Counted from the stretch's first letter, positions 9,165 to 18,422 are shown. The stretch: DNA of 64,000 bases from Blastocatellia bacterium (GCA_016713405.1 JADJPF010000008.1:124001-188000); one strand, 5' to 3'. Notes: generated from the letters alone by a model not told the origin. Translations and numbers: made by a program.

Positions 9165-9345
9165 TTTGTCGGCCTAATTCTTTGTGTAAACAAAGAAACG
9201 GGGGAACCAATTTCACTAGTAAGTTTTTAACTTACTAGCAGGGGCGCATTTAAGCGTATTTCGATTTATTTTACGCTTACTAGAGAACTTCCAAACTCAA
9301 GCCCGTCAGCTAACCTCGTAGGCATAATTGGAAGGACGAGTGTCC
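9165..9345 (+). promoter_or_regulatory. ydaO/yuaA-type cyclic di-AMP riboswitch
   Basis: The leader of the M23 peptidase gene contains the conserved blocks of the c-di-AMP riboswitch in order. These are AAACGGGGGAACCAATTT (9197-9214), a GGGGCG block (9241-9246) standing for the usual GGGGUGAAUC, and CCCGTCAGCTAACCTCGTAG (9302-9321) with GGCATAATTGGAAGGA after it. Variable stems lie between them (ACTAGTAAG/CTTACTAG, then TAAGCGTA/TACGCTTA). In characterised members c-di-AMP binding turns off genes for potassium transport, osmotic stress and cell-wall hydrolases. A peptidoglycan hydrolase downstream fits that regulon. The identification rests on these blocks; no covariance search was run. Confidence 0.92.
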
Positions 9346-9368
9346 ACTTTTCTAGCTTGGACTCTTTT
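9338..9368 (+). terminator. Hairpin in the riboswitch expression platform
   Basis: GAG-tg-TCCA pairs with TGGACTC (seven pairs with a two-base bulge), followed by TTTT at 9365-9368. It begins inside the conserved 3' end of the c-di-AMP aptamer, so ligand binding could control whether it forms. The stem is short, making this a tentative terminator. Confidence 0.35.
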
Positions 9369-9449
9369 CCCTTCCCCAAAAAATTAATCTGTATTCAGTA
9401 TTGCTATAGTCTAGGTGTTTTTAGACTTAGCTTAAGGAAAGGATTTTTC

Positions 9450-10199
9450 ATGCATTTTGGTGAGTTTTTGTCTACCAACATTAGAGTCTCTCCTAGAAAA
9501 AACAAAAAAGTTAACTTAAACTTTTTTGTTGTTGCCCTACTTTTAAGTGTATTTTGTTTACAACAAAGCACTTTTGCCCAAGATTACAAACATTTGTCTA
9601 TGTCATCCAACTTTGCTAATAACAGCAAAGAATCAACAGTAAATGATAACAAAACAGAATCAGCCGATAGTTCCGAAGCTAAAGAAGTTGTCACCCGCCC
9701 AAGGTTTGTTAATCCAAAACGTGTACTTAATTTTGCAAAAAAATATTACTTCCCATTAAAAGGCTTAATTAGCTCTATTTATGGTGAAAAGCGCCGTGGT
9801 CATCGTCATAAAGGTATTGATATTGCTGCCGCCACTGGCACACCCATTTATCCAGCAGCAGAAGGAAAAGTAGTTTTTTCTGGTTGGCAAAGTGGTTATG
9901 GAAATACTCTAATAATTGAACATAAGGATGGTCAATTATCTCGTTATGCACATGCACAAAAACTATTTGTTAGTGAAGGCGATAGCGTAAACATCAATGA
10001 TACTATTGCTTTAGTAGGTTCTACAGGTCGATCTACTGGCCCACACCTACATTTTGAATTAACTGATAGTTTTGGTAATCAGCTTAACCCATTAAAAGTT
10101 CTATATAAAAGAAACCTTCTAGCAACAGATGAACAAATAGAAAACATAACAGAAGAGAGTATTGTCTCCAATGTTGAAGTTGAAGAAGTGACTGAATAG
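9450..10199 (+). CDS. M23-family (LytM-type) peptidoglycan endopeptidase
   Basis: A secreted zinc metallopeptidase of 249 residues that would cut peptide cross-links in the cell wall. A signal segment (NLNFFVVALLLSVFCLQQ) precedes a linker and the C-terminal M23 domain. Metal and catalytic residues are in HRHKGIDIAAATGTPIYPA (His and Asp), YGNTLIIEHKDG and PHLHFELTD (HxH). An upstream in-frame TTG (9357) lies inside the riboswitch hairpin and is rejected. The ATG at 9450 has AAGGAAAGG at 9434-9442. Expression is probably controlled by the c-di-AMP riboswitch directly upstream. The domain has no LysM or SH3 partner, and an acidic tail follows it. Confidence 0.92.
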   Translation: MHFGEFLSTNIRVSPRKNKKVNLNFFVVALLLSVFCLQQSTFAQDYKHLSMSSNFANNSKESTVNDNKTESADSSEAKEVVTRPRFVNPKRVLNFAKKYYFPLKGLISSIYGEKRRGHRHKGIDIAAATGTPIYPAAEGKVVFSGWQSGYGNTLIIEHKDGQLSRYAHAQKLFVSEGDSVNINDTIALVGSTGRSTGPHLHFELTDSFGNQLNPLKVLYKRNLLATDEQIENITEESIVSNVEVEEVTE

Positions 10200-10223
10200 T
10201 TAATAAATTAAAAATTCTAATAG

Positions 10224-10259
10224 AAGCGGAGCAATGGTTGCTTCGCTTTTGTTGTTTTT
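10224..10259 (+). terminator. Intrinsic terminator after the M23 gene
   Basis: AAGCGGAGCAA and TTGCTTCGCTT form an 11-pair stem (one G-T pair) around TGG, followed by a T-rich run. It lies 25 bases past the M23 stop. Confidence 0.65.
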
Positions 10260-10519
10260 AGGCAAGGAAAAAGCCAGCTAGCCTAAATAGCTGCTGGCTA
10301 CGAGTGCTTTTACTAGAATTCTAGAACTAAATTCTAAAAAGTATATATAAAAAACCCCTATCCTGCAAAACATTTATTACCAACTTGCCCTTTGACACCT
10401 TGATCTATCTACAAAGTAGTTTAATATTTATTTCTTTTTTGGGAAAAATTTTACTATTTGTTGCAAAAAAATCTTTTTCTTTCATTCTCTTTTTAACCTT
10501 ATAAGGAGTTTTCTAAAAA
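10260..10519. other. Gene-free spacer between the M23 and ABC permease genes
   Basis: No supported gene. It holds a small hairpin (GCCAGC...GCTGGC near 10272-10297), AT-rich sequence, and the AAGGAG ribosome site for the permease gene at about 10503. Confidence 0.4.
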
Positions 10520-11623
10520 ATGGAAAGTTTGGTTATTGCCAATGTTAAGCACCGTCCTTTACGTACTTTAATGACTGCTATTGGAATTTCTATTGGTATA
10601 GTCTTGATATTAATTATTGTTGGACTAGCTCATGGAATGTTACAGGATCGTGCTTCTAGAGAAGCAAATATGGCAGCAGAAATAATTGTTAGACCTGTAG
10701 GAAGTTTTACTGCTGGACTTGCTTCTAATACTCTTTCAATGGATATAAAAGAGGTGGAAAAAGTCTCTCAAATCTCTGGAGTAAAAGCAGTTACTCCTGT
10801 AGCCCAATATGTGCAAAATACTGGAACGGGTATAGGTTTTCGAGTTACAGAAGCAATTGTTTTTGATAGTTACCTACAAACTACAGGAGTTAAATTAGTT
10901 GAAGGCCAAGCCCCTACTAGCGACACTGAAGCCATTGTTGATGCAGATTATGCAGCAGAAAAAAAATTAAAAATTGGCGATCCTGTAAAAACGCTAGACA
11001 AAACTTTTAAGCTAGCCGGGATTTATAGCCCAACGGTTGGATCACGTATAAAAGTTCGCCTTTCAATGATCCAAGAATTGCTTTCAGCAGAAAACCGTTG
11101 CACAATGTTACTTGTTCGTTGTGAAAATCCAAAAGATCAAGAAAAAATTGCACAACAAATTGGTCAAGCAACTACTGACACTCAAATAATTTTTACTCGT
11201 GATTTACCTCGCCTTTATTCTCAAGGTTTACCTGCCTTAGATGTCTTCTTAAAAGTTTTAGTCGCATTATCTGTATTTATTAGTACATTAGTAATTTTAC
11301 TTTCTATGTATACCGCAATAAGTGAAAGGACTAAAGAAATAGGTGTATTAAAAAGTTTAGGAGCATCCCGGACTTTTATTATTTGGACTATTGAAAAAGA
11401 AGCTGTATTAATTGGGATAATAGGCGTTTTACTTGGTTATTCCTTAGCCTTTCTATCACGTCTTTTAATAACAAAATTCACAAGTCTTCAACATATTGAT
11501 TTTGAATGGAATTGGCTTTTAATTACTGCTCTAGTAGGCATTTTTGGAGCATTACTTGGCGCACTTTACCCAGCCATTTATGCAGCACAAAAAGATCCTG
11601 TTGTGGCACTTAGCTATGAATAA
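10520..11623 (+). CDS. ABC transporter permease (MacB/FtsX type), orphan
   Basis: A 367-residue inner-membrane permease. One transmembrane helix near residues 15-38 is followed by a periplasmic MacB_PCD-like domain (about 45-225). Three C-terminal helices form an FtsX domain with the typical coupling segment TAISERTKEIGVLKSLGASR, which contacts the ATPase. Such proteins transmit ATPase-driven movement to the periplasm for lipoprotein, peptide or antibiotic export, or for activating cell-wall hydrolases. No ATPase or membrane-fusion gene is adjacent. It lies downstream of an M23 hydrolase, a context like that of FtsX and its hydrolase effectors, but a terminator separates them. AAGGAG lies upstream of the ATG. 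Confidence 0.87.
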   Translation: MESLVIANVKHRPLRTLMTAIGISIGIVLILIIVGLAHGMLQDRASREANMAAEIIVRPVGSFTAGLASNTLSMDIKEVEKVSQISGVKAVTPVAQYVQNTGTGIGFRVTEAIVFDSYLQTTGVKLVEGQAPTSDTEAIVDADYAAEKKLKIGDPVKTLDKTFKLAGIYSPTVGSRIKVRLSMIQELLSAENRCTMLLVRCENPKDQEKIAQQIGQATTDTQIIFTRDLPRLYSQGLPALDVFLKVLVALSVFISTLVILLSMYTAISERTKEIGVLKSLGASRTFIIWTIEKEAVLIGIIGVLLGYSLAFLSRLLITKFTSLQHIDFEWNWLLITALVGIFGALLGALYPAIYAAQKDPVVALSYE

Positions 11624-11718
11624 GCAATATCGCCAATCATCCTAGTATGTTAGAAAAAAATGCGGATAATAAAATTTCCTGTGCGAGTAAAATCTTTAAC
11701 TAAAAGAGGAATAATTTC

Positions 11719-12429
11719 ATGGAAGCAACACAAGCATTAAAAGAAAAAGATCCCAAATATCAAGAAACCGTAATTCAAATGATGCGCTCACAAGCTTATC
11801 GTGAACTAGCCGCAGCACAATTGTTTGGTTATGGGTTGCAATTTGTTCCTGTAAAAAACTTTAAGTTTATGGTTTGGCATATTAATGAAGAAACAGAACA
11901 TTACTTTGCTGTTGCTAACCTTTATAAACAATATACAGGTGAATCTGTTGATGAGTGGGTAATGGAACGATTAAAAAATAAACCAATCCCATTTGTTGAC
12001 TCATGGCTAGAATTAGGTGTTGCTCAGTGGCTTTATGATCGTGGTGGCTTTTGGCAGTTACAAGAATATGAAAATTGCTCATGGGAACCTTACCGAACTA
12101 TTGTAGATAAAATTATCCAAGAAGAACGTGGTCATCAATCACATGGGGCAAAAATCGCTATTAGCCTTTGCCAAGAAGAAACCAACCGCGTCCAAGCACA
12201 AACAGTATTTGCTAAATGGCTTCGTCAAGGACTACTTTCTTTTGGTCGTCCTCATAATGCTGGAAATAAATATGCAATCGAAGTAGGACTAAAGAAACGC
12301 GATAGCGCGGACGTAATGCAAGATTTTATTAATGATATTCGTGAAGATGTTAAAGCGGCTGGACTGTTTTGGCCTAGTATTGAAGAACTTGGTGTAGAAA
12401 TGCCCGCAGATATCGACTGGTCATTATAA
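11719..12429 (+). CDS. PaaA/PaaC-like ferritin-fold diiron protein
   Basis: A 236-residue all-helical protein of the phenylacetic-acid catabolic (PF05138) family. Likely iron ligands are Glu29 (AYRELAAA), the EETEHY motif (57-62) and the later EERGHQSH motif near residue 142. In PaaA these coordinate the diiron centre that epoxidises phenylacetyl-CoA. None of the other paa genes (paaB-E, paaK) is present. It is also shorter than PaaA (about 300), so a different oxygenase or iron role is plausible. A GAGGA ribosome site precedes the ATG. A 14-base inverted repeat lies just downstream. Confidence 0.83.
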   Translation: MEATQALKEKDPKYQETVIQMMRSQAYRELAAAQLFGYGLQFVPVKNFKFMVWHINEETEHYFAVANLYKQYTGESVDEWVMERLKNKPIPFVDSWLELGVAQWLYDRGGFWQLQEYENCSWEPYRTIVDKIIQEERGHQSHGAKIAISLCQEETNRVQAQTVFAKWLRQGLLSFGRPHNAGNKYAIEVGLKKRDSADVMQDFINDIREDVKAAGLFWPSIEELGVEMPADIDWSL

Positions 12430-12448
12430 AATTAATTAGTATTTACAA

Positions 12449-12501
12449 TTTAGGCTATTTTTCTAGTTATTTACATTTAATCTAGTTAAAAATAGCCTAA
12501 A
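12449..12501 (+). terminator. Inverted repeat downstream of the PaaA-like gene
   Basis: TTTAGGCTATTTTT (12449-12462) and AAAAATAGCCTAAA (12488-12501) are perfect complements separated by 25 bases. The likely role is transcription termination, although no long T run follows. Confidence 0.4.
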
Positions 12502-12623
12502 CTTCCCTAACAAAATCTTAACCCTAGAAGCTAATAATGTGATTTATCTTTGCACTTGGTAATTAGAACTATTTGTTGCTATAATTTGCTACCTCAACAA
12601 CACAAAAATTTATACTAGTAGTA

Positions 12624-15600
12624 ATGCCTATGTCTAGCTCCTCCAACTTTGTTGGTACAAAACGTTTTTCCATCAAGCACCGTTTAGGAGCAGGAAGTTT
12701 TGGCATAGTTTATGAAGCTTTTGATCAAGAAAAAAACTCCTTAGTAGCCTTAAAAGTCCTACATCCAACATTATTTCAAGAAGGCGGTGAAGCACTTTAT
12801 CGTTTTAAGCGGGAATTTCGAGCTTTAGCTGACCTTATCCATCCAAATTTAGTTTCCCTTTATGAGTTAATTGCTGACCAAGAATCTTGGTTTTTTACTA
12901 TGGAACTAGTAAAAGGAGTAAATTTTTTAGACTACATTTTAGAGCAACCTGTTATTTCCCCTCCAAATACAAGGATAGATCCTGAAGCTAGACAAACTAA
13001 TCTACAAAATCAAAGCAATCTTGATGCTGCAACTGTTGATAGCAATATAATTAGTACCAATTCCAGCAATATAATGGAATGTACTACTGAAATATCATTA
13101 AGTGATCCACTACCTATTTATAGCAATTATACTTTTAATCAACCCATAGATTTTAAGCGACTACGAATGCTCTTACGTCAGCTTGTAGAAGGAGTTTACG
13201 CGCTACATCGTGCAGGAAAACTACATCGTGATCTAAAACCTTCCAATGTATTAGTCACTAAGGAGGGTCGAGTAGTAGTCTTAGATTTTGGTTTAGTTAC
13301 AGAGCTTAATAATACTGATGTTAGCTCAAGCTTAGGCTTTTTTGGAACTCCTACGCACATGTCCCCAGAACAATCTGCTTGCCTTCCTGCATCTGAAGCA
13401 AGTGATTGGTATAGCGTTGGTGTAATTTTGTACCAAGCTTTGACAGCTAGATTACCTTTTACTGGAAAAATGCATGAGATTATTAACCAACGCTTAGAAA
13501 GCGATCCACCTGCTCCTAGTTCAATTAATAACAATACTCCTTTAGATCTAGATAGTTTATGTGTTTCTTTGTTACAACGTGATCCCAAAAACCGCCCTAC
13601 AGGAAAAGAAATTCTTAACCAACTTAGAGGTTTAACAAATGAATTACCAGCAGCAAATTATTTGTCTATAGATAGTTCTTCAGACCTAGAAACTAATACA
13701 TCTTTGATAGGCAGAGAGCAATCTTTATCAGACCTGCAAACTGCATTTAATTTAACTCAGACTGGAAAAACAGTAATAGTTTATTTACATGGCAGTTCTG
13801 GAATGGGAAAAAGCTTACTTGTACGTGAATTTTTTAATGATTTAGAAAAGACAGAAGCAGTAATTTTATTTGGTCGATGTTATGAACAAGAAGCCGTTCC
13901 TTATAAAGCGGTTGACAGCCTTATAGACACTTTAAGCCAATACTTAAAAAATCTTTCTTATTTAGAAATAGAAATATTATTACCAAGAGATATTTTAGTT
14001 TTAGCTAAACTTTTTCCTGTACTTAACCAAATAGGAACAATCGTAGGAGCAAAACGCAAAGTAATGGAAATTCCTGATGCACAGGAATTGCGCCGTCGTG
14101 CATTTGTGGCTTTGCGAGAACTCCTAACACGACTAGCTGATAGAAAACCTTTAGTTTTATTTATTGATGATTTGCATTGGGGAGATCTTGATAGCGTTTC
14201 ACTACTTCAAGAAATTCTACAGCCTCCTGACCCTCCAAATTTATTGTTAATAGTTAATTATCGAACTGAAGAAATAAAATCTAGTCCAGCAGTAGCAGAA
14301 TTTTTGAAATTACGTAATATTAATAGCTCAAGCATATTAACTCAAGAAATTACTTTAACAGAACTTTCCCTAACAGATTCTAAGAAATTAGCATTAGCTT
14401 TACTTTCCAGTCATTATCAACTAACAAATGCAGACCTTGATTTTATAGCTCAAGAGTCTGGTGGAAGTCCTTTTTTTCTATCTGAGTTAGTTAGATATTT
14501 TCAGACTACCAACTACAATATCAAACAATTTGCGGCTGAACAATCCGCAAAACTTGTATCCTTAAATGAGGTTTTACAAGCGCGAATTTCTCAACTGCCT
14601 GCAAATGTCGGCCAGTTATTAACCATTGTTGCTGTAGCAGGTTGTCCGCTTGCTTGGACAATTGTTAAAAAAATTGTTGTTTTAGCAATGGATGAACAAA
14701 TTATTTTTGCTCTGCTACGCGCTCAACATCTAATCAGAATCCGGGAAACAGGCGATCAAACAGAAATAGAAATTTATCATGATAGAATCCGGGAAAATAT
14801 TGTTAACAACCTCTCTCAAGAAGAGTTAAAGCGATATCATTTAGCTTTAGCCGAGGTATTAGAAACAGACTCAGAAACTGATCCAGAAACTTTAGCTAAT
14901 CATTTTTTTGCTGCTGGCAAACCAGATAAATCAACCAAAGATTTAGTTCCAGCAGCAAATAAAGCCTATAAAATGCTTGCCTTTGATCAAGCAGCTAGAC
15001 TTTATAAACAAGTCCTATCCAGTAAAGCACAAAATCACCCTGATCTATGGCAACGACTTGGAACATCACTAGCAAATTTTGGACGATGTGCAGAATCAGC
15101 CGAAGCCTATCTAACAGCAGCAAAACTTGAAAACAATGAAGCTAATATTATTCAACTTCAAAGAATGGCCGCCGAGCAATTATTAATTAGTGGTCATATG
15201 GATCAAGGTTTAGCTGTGCTACAAAGCTTTTTAGACCGTGTAGGTTTAAGCTTACCTTCTTCTCCTAAACGAGCTTTACTTTCATTTCTTTATAAACGTG
15301 CGCAGATTTGGTGGCGTGGACTAGAATTTAAGAACCGCTCAGAAGTTGAATTACTGCCTACGGAAATAATGAGAATTGATACTTGTTGGGCTGGAGCAAT
15401 TGGACTAGGTATAGTTGATATTACGTTAGGAGCAACATTTCAAGCACAGCACTTATTATTAGCTCTTAATGCTGGTGAACCTTATCGAATTGCTCGCGCT
15501 TTGGCTATGGAGGCTGGCTATTCTGCTACGGGTGGTGGCTCAAATCGCAGCCGAACAGAAGAATATGTAAGAGCAGCAACAGAGCTAGCAAATAAAATTA

Positions 15601-16505
15601 ATCAGCCACATGCATTAGGCTTAACTAAAGTAATGGCTGGTCTAGCAGCGTTTTTAGTAGGAGAATGGCGAAGATGCGCCGAGCTAACATTATCAGCCGA
15701 TGAAATATTACGAGATAATTGCACAGGAACTATCTGGGAACTTAGCACTGCAACATTTTTCCGCCTTAGAGCTTTATACTGGCTAGGCGACATTGCTTAT
15801 TTATTTAATATTTTGCATGCTCATATAAAAGCAGCTACGGATCAAGGCGATCTACTAGCTTTAGTTAATTCTCATATTCGTGCTGCTTATTTTATAGATT
15901 TAGCTAATGATGAACCTCAAATAGGAGAAATAAAGTTAGAGGAAATTTTGTCAAAATGGTCTAGTAAGTACTTTCATATGCAACATTTACAAGGCTGGTT
16001 TGTAGCCGTAGAAATTGCTTTATATCAAAACGATGCTCTAAAAGCCTGGGAGCTTTTCCAGCAAAAATGGTCAAAAATTACGGATTCCCTCTTTTTACGT
16101 ATCCAACTATTGTTAATAGAGGCTTTACATTTACATGCTCGTGTTCTAGTAGCACTTGCAACAATTGATAATGCGAATTCTAAATCACACTTAGCTGTAG
16201 CAGAACAAAAGGCTAAACAGCTTGAACAAGAAAAAATGCCTTATTCCATAGCTTTTGCTCTGCCTATTCGCGCAGCAATTGCTTATCAAAATAAGGATAA
16301 ACAAGAGGCTAGTTATTTTCTTTCTCAAGCTAAAGATTTATTTGAACTCCTAGAAATGGCTCTACATAAAGCAGCTATAACATATCAACTAGGAAAAATA
16401 TCAAATAACATTGACTTAATTCTCTCAGCAGAAGAATGGATGAAAGCTCAAAAAATTAAAAATCCCGCCAAAATAGCAAATATGCTAGTGCCTGGATTTT
16501 CTTAA
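12624..16505 (+). CDS. Giant Ser/Thr protein kinase-AAA ATPase-TPR protein
   Basis: A 1293-residue signalling protein. Residues 10-330 are a Hanks-type kinase with P-loop LGAGSFG, VALK lysine, HRDLKPSN (His201, Arg202, Asp203), DFG and the activation-segment GTPTHMSPEQ. A Ser/Asn/Thr-rich insert of about 60 residues separates the kinase lobes. Residues 360-680 form an AAA_16/STAND-like ATPase with Walker A GSSGMGKS and Walker B LVLFIDDLHWGD. The rest is helical and TPR-like. The architecture resembles kinase-ATPase regulators of cyanobacteria and other environmental bacteria. All catalytic residues of the kinase are present. No transmembrane segment is seen, so it should be cytoplasmic. A paralogue lies at 42026-45859. 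No clear ribosome site precedes the ATG. Confidence 0.92.
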   Translation: MPMSSSSNFVGTKRFSIKHRLGAGSFGIVYEAFDQEKNSLVALKVLHPTLFQEGGEALYRFKREFRALADLIHPNLVSLYELIADQESWFFTMELVKGVNFLDYILEQPVISPPNTRIDPEARQTNLQNQSNLDAATVDSNIISTNSSNIMECTTEISLSDPLPIYSNYTFNQPIDFKRLRMLLRQLVEGVYALHRAGKLHRDLKPSNVLVTKEGRVVVLDFGLVTELNNTDVSSSLGFFGTPTHMSPEQSACLPASEASDWYSVGVILYQALTARLPFTGKMHEIINQRLESDPPAPSSINNNTPLDLDSLCVSLLQRDPKNRPTGKEILNQLRGLTNELPAANYLSIDSSSDLETNTSLIGREQSLSDLQTAFNLTQTGKTVIVYLHGSSGMGKSLLVREFFNDLEKTEAVILFGRCYEQEAVPYKAVDSLIDTLSQYLKNLSYLEIEILLPRDILVLAKLFPVLNQIGTIVGAKRKVMEIPDAQELRRRAFVALRELLTRLADRKPLVLFIDDLHWGDLDSVSLLQEILQPPDPPNLLLIVNYRTEEIKSSPAVAEFLKLRNINSSSILTQEITLTELSLTDSKKLALALLSSHYQLTNADLDFIAQESGGSPFFLSELVRYFQTTNYNIKQFAAEQSAKLVSLNEVLQARISQLPANVGQLLTIVAVAGCPLAWTIVKKIVVLAMDEQIIFALLRAQHLIRIRETGDQTEIEIYHDRIRENIVNNLSQEELKRYHLALAEVLETDSETDPETLANHFFAAGKPDKSTKDLVPAANKAYKMLAFDQAARLYKQVLSSKAQNHPDLWQRLGTSLANFGRCAESAEAYLTAAKLENNEANIIQLQRMAAEQLLISGHMDQGLAVLQSFLDRVGLSLPSSPKRALLSFLYKRAQIWWRGLEFKNRSEVELLPTEIMRIDTCWAGAIGLGIVDITLGATFQAQHLLLALNAGEPYRIARALAMEAGYSATGGGSNRSRTEEYVRAATELANKINQPHALGLTKVMAGLAAFLVGEWRRCAELTLSADEILRDNCTGTIWELSTATFFRLRALYWLGDIAYLFNILHAHIKAATDQGDLLALVNSHIRAAYFIDLANDEPQIGEIKLEEILSKWSSKYFHMQHLQGWFVAVEIALYQNDALKAWELFQQKWSKITDSLFLRIQLLLIEALHLHARVLVALATIDNANSKSHLAVAEQKAKQLEQEKMPYSIAFALPIRAAIAYQNKDKQEASYFLSQAKDLFELLEMALHKAAITYQLGKISNNIDLILSAEEWMKAQKIKNPAKIANMLVPGFS

Positions 16506-16537
16506 AATTAAGTTGTTTTACTAGAGTTTTAGAAATT

Positions 16538-17115
16538 CTAAAAATAAATCTTTTCTTCGTCGTCTTCGCTCTCTTCGTCGTCTTCGTCTAAATCATCATC
16601 GCTTTCATCTTCTACAACATCTTCTAGAACAACTAAAGCTTGTCCTCTAACCGTAACATCCGCATTTAGATTAAGTAATGCAGCATCTAAGCAACTAAGA
16701 ATGCAAACATAAGATTTTTCAGGATCTTGATTTTCTAAGGTTTGTTGCCTTGTAAAACGCGGCCCTTTAAGGTTTGCTCTAGCACCTTCGCCCAACTCTA
16801 CCCAAATTTCATCATCTTCACCAAACGCATCTACAAAGCCTATTTCTTGGTTGTAAAGCATTGCATAGCTAGTATTTTCTTCACTATTCCAATAAACATA
16901 TAAACATTTATCAAAAACTTGACATATTTCTTTAGCTATATTTTCTACAATTTCTGGTTCTAAGATTTCTGGTGTATAAACATAAACAACACTTGTGCTA
17001 TCTTCTACTTCAGAAAGGCTTTTTCAAAATTAAATATATCTTCTCGCTGTTCTAAAAATTCTGCAATTTCTTCAAAATCTCCACATAAAACAAAAGCTTC
17101 AAAAATAGAACCCAT
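16538..17115 (-). CDS. Unknown acidic protein, one homopolymer frameshift
   Basis: Not recognised. The ATG at 17115 has an AGGAG site. The first frame (MGSIFEAFVLCGDFEEIAEF) ends early. One base added to the five-A run at 17020-17024 (minus strand) joins it to SLSEVEDSTSVVYVYTPEI and on to the stop at 16538, about 192 residues in all. The middle part looks like an alternating alpha-beta fold (KCLYVYWNSEENTSYAML, DEIWVELGEG). The last 30 residues are almost all Asp, Glu and Ser, a low-complexity acidic tail like that of the protein at 33.8 kb. It has no signal peptide. It is convergent with the kinase gene upstream. Confidence 0.65.
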
Positions 17116-17251
17116 AAATTAAACTCCTAAATTCCTAAAACACTCTATATATTTAATGTTTACAGCGGCTAAATGCTAGTCTGAGTTTAAGCTTCTGTAC
17201 ATAGCCTCCTGCATTTTATTAGATATTTTCTGCATTAATAAATTTTCTTTA

Positions 17252-17293
17252 GTTGATCAAGTAGCTAGTGCTAATATTAGCTACTTGATTAAC
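17252..17293. repeat. Near-perfect inverted repeat between divergent genes
   Basis: GTTGATCAAGTAGCTA (17252-17267) pairs with TAGCTACTTGATTAAC (17278-17293) with one mismatch, around a loop of about ten bases. It lies between divergent genes, so a simple terminator is not expected. It could be an operator, a small mobile repeat or part of an unannotated RNA. Confidence 0.5.
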
Positions 17294-17345
17294 AGCTTTA
17301 TCTTTAATGATTTCAAGACAAAACGTAATTTAAGTAAAATATTTT

Positions 17346-17774
17346 ATGACTAGTAAAACATTATTATTAATCTTACTAACAGCAATAATCTTAGAAACTA
17401 ATATGGTAGCAAACAATAAGAACAAGCCTCAAGCTGGACAAATGAAACCCTTCGCTACAGAAGTATGTGAAATAAAAACCAAAGAAGATCTTTTTAGTAA
17501 ATGCGTTGGCAAGCGTGTAAAAATAAAAGGAACAATAGCTAAAACAGTCTTACACCCTAAACAAACTTATCCTGATATATCAAGCGTTGGCGGTTACATA
17601 AATAAAGCACACATTGACACAGAATGGGGACAAATCGCCTTAATATCTCAAAAAACCATTAGTTGCAAAGAAGCTATTGAACTAGAAGGAATCTTACGAA
17701 TCACCCCTTTATTTGATGAAGAAAATAAGGAAAAACACCCTTATATTCAGGTACTTAGCTTTAATTGCAAATAA
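17346..17774 (+). CDS. Unknown small exported protein, possible OB fold
   Basis: Not recognised. The product has 142 residues with a hydrophobic N-terminus (TLLLILLTAIILETNM) that could be a signal or anchor. The body alternates strands: KCVGKRVKIKGTIAK, then IELEGILRITPL and PYIQVLSFNCK. This pattern (a channel-like strand, 'KIKGTI', then 'IELEGILR') suggests an OB-like barrel as in small periplasmic tRNA_anti-like proteins. Four Cys residues (EVCEI, SKCVG, ISCKE, FNCK) could form two disulfides. No ribosome site is evident. The gene is monocistronic. Confidence 0.6.
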   Translation: MTSKTLLLILLTAIILETNMVANNKNKPQAGQMKPFATEVCEIKTKEDLFSKCVGKRVKIKGTIAKTVLHPKQTYPDISSVGGYINKAHIDTEWGQIALISQKTISCKEAIELEGILRITPLFDEENKEKHPYIQVLSFNCK

Positions 17775-18052
17775 GCAATTTTATCTTAGGAAATCAAGAA
17801 CAAAGAGAAATTCATCAATTTACTAGGTTTGGTTTAAGTGTCCCTCTATATTAATTTGTTGCATTTACTAGGTTTACTATGATCTTGCCCTATGATACTA
17901 ACTAATAACTTATACCACTACTAAAGTTAAAACCCTAGGCTACAATTATGCCGTTTTATTGGGGTTTAAGATTCAAGGTTTTATTTGATTATTTAAGTTA
18001 TGCTGTAGTAAGTATAATAAAACTGCTTTTTCCAAAAGAGGAGTTACTAAAG

Positions 18053-18135
18053 TGCCGAAGGTGGGACTTGAACCCACACACCCTTGCGGATACTGGATTT
18101 TGAATCCAGCGCGTCTGCCATTCCACCACTCCGGC
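18053..18135 (-). tRNA. tRNA-Leu (anticodon CAA)
   Basis: The 83-base minus-strand sequence folds as a class II tRNA. The acceptor stem is GCCGGAG/CTTCGGC, the anticodon stem is CTGGA/TCCAG with loop TTCAAAA (anticodon CAA, reading UUG), a long variable arm follows, and the T arm contains GTTCAAGTC. No CCA is encoded. Confidence 0.94.
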
Positions 18136-18422
18136 ATATTAAGAACAAGCAGTAATTTACTCCAACATTAAATTAACTTTCAAGCTCTATCCCCATTTTC
18201 GTCCCCATTTTTGTTGGAATACTTAATATTTTTCATCTTAAAGCAAAAAGAAAAGCTCTGGCTCTATCAAGAAAATAATGAGTACTATGTCCAAGGCGAC
18301 GAATCTGGATTTATTTTTGTTGTTCGGAAAGATTTTAAGTTTCCTGGAAAAACCTCTGTCCTATTTTTCTCCTTTTTCCACCTTACAATGTAGAAGGAAA
18401 TAGAAACAAAGGAGAAGCAGTT

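Noticed and set aside
9357..9449. N-terminal extension of the M23 peptidase from a TTG
   Set aside because: Lies in the riboswitch hairpin; the ATG at 9450 has a strong ribosome site and a proper signal peptide.
12624..16505. Antiviral STAND-type defence gene
   Set aside because: Domains are similar in outline, but there are no nuclease or membrane effectors and no defence neighbours; regulatory kinase is simpler.
18211..18393. Possible 60-codon gene before the FG-GAP gene
   Set aside because: Starts at a TTG without a ribosome site and has no recognisable feature; probably chance in AT-rich DNA.
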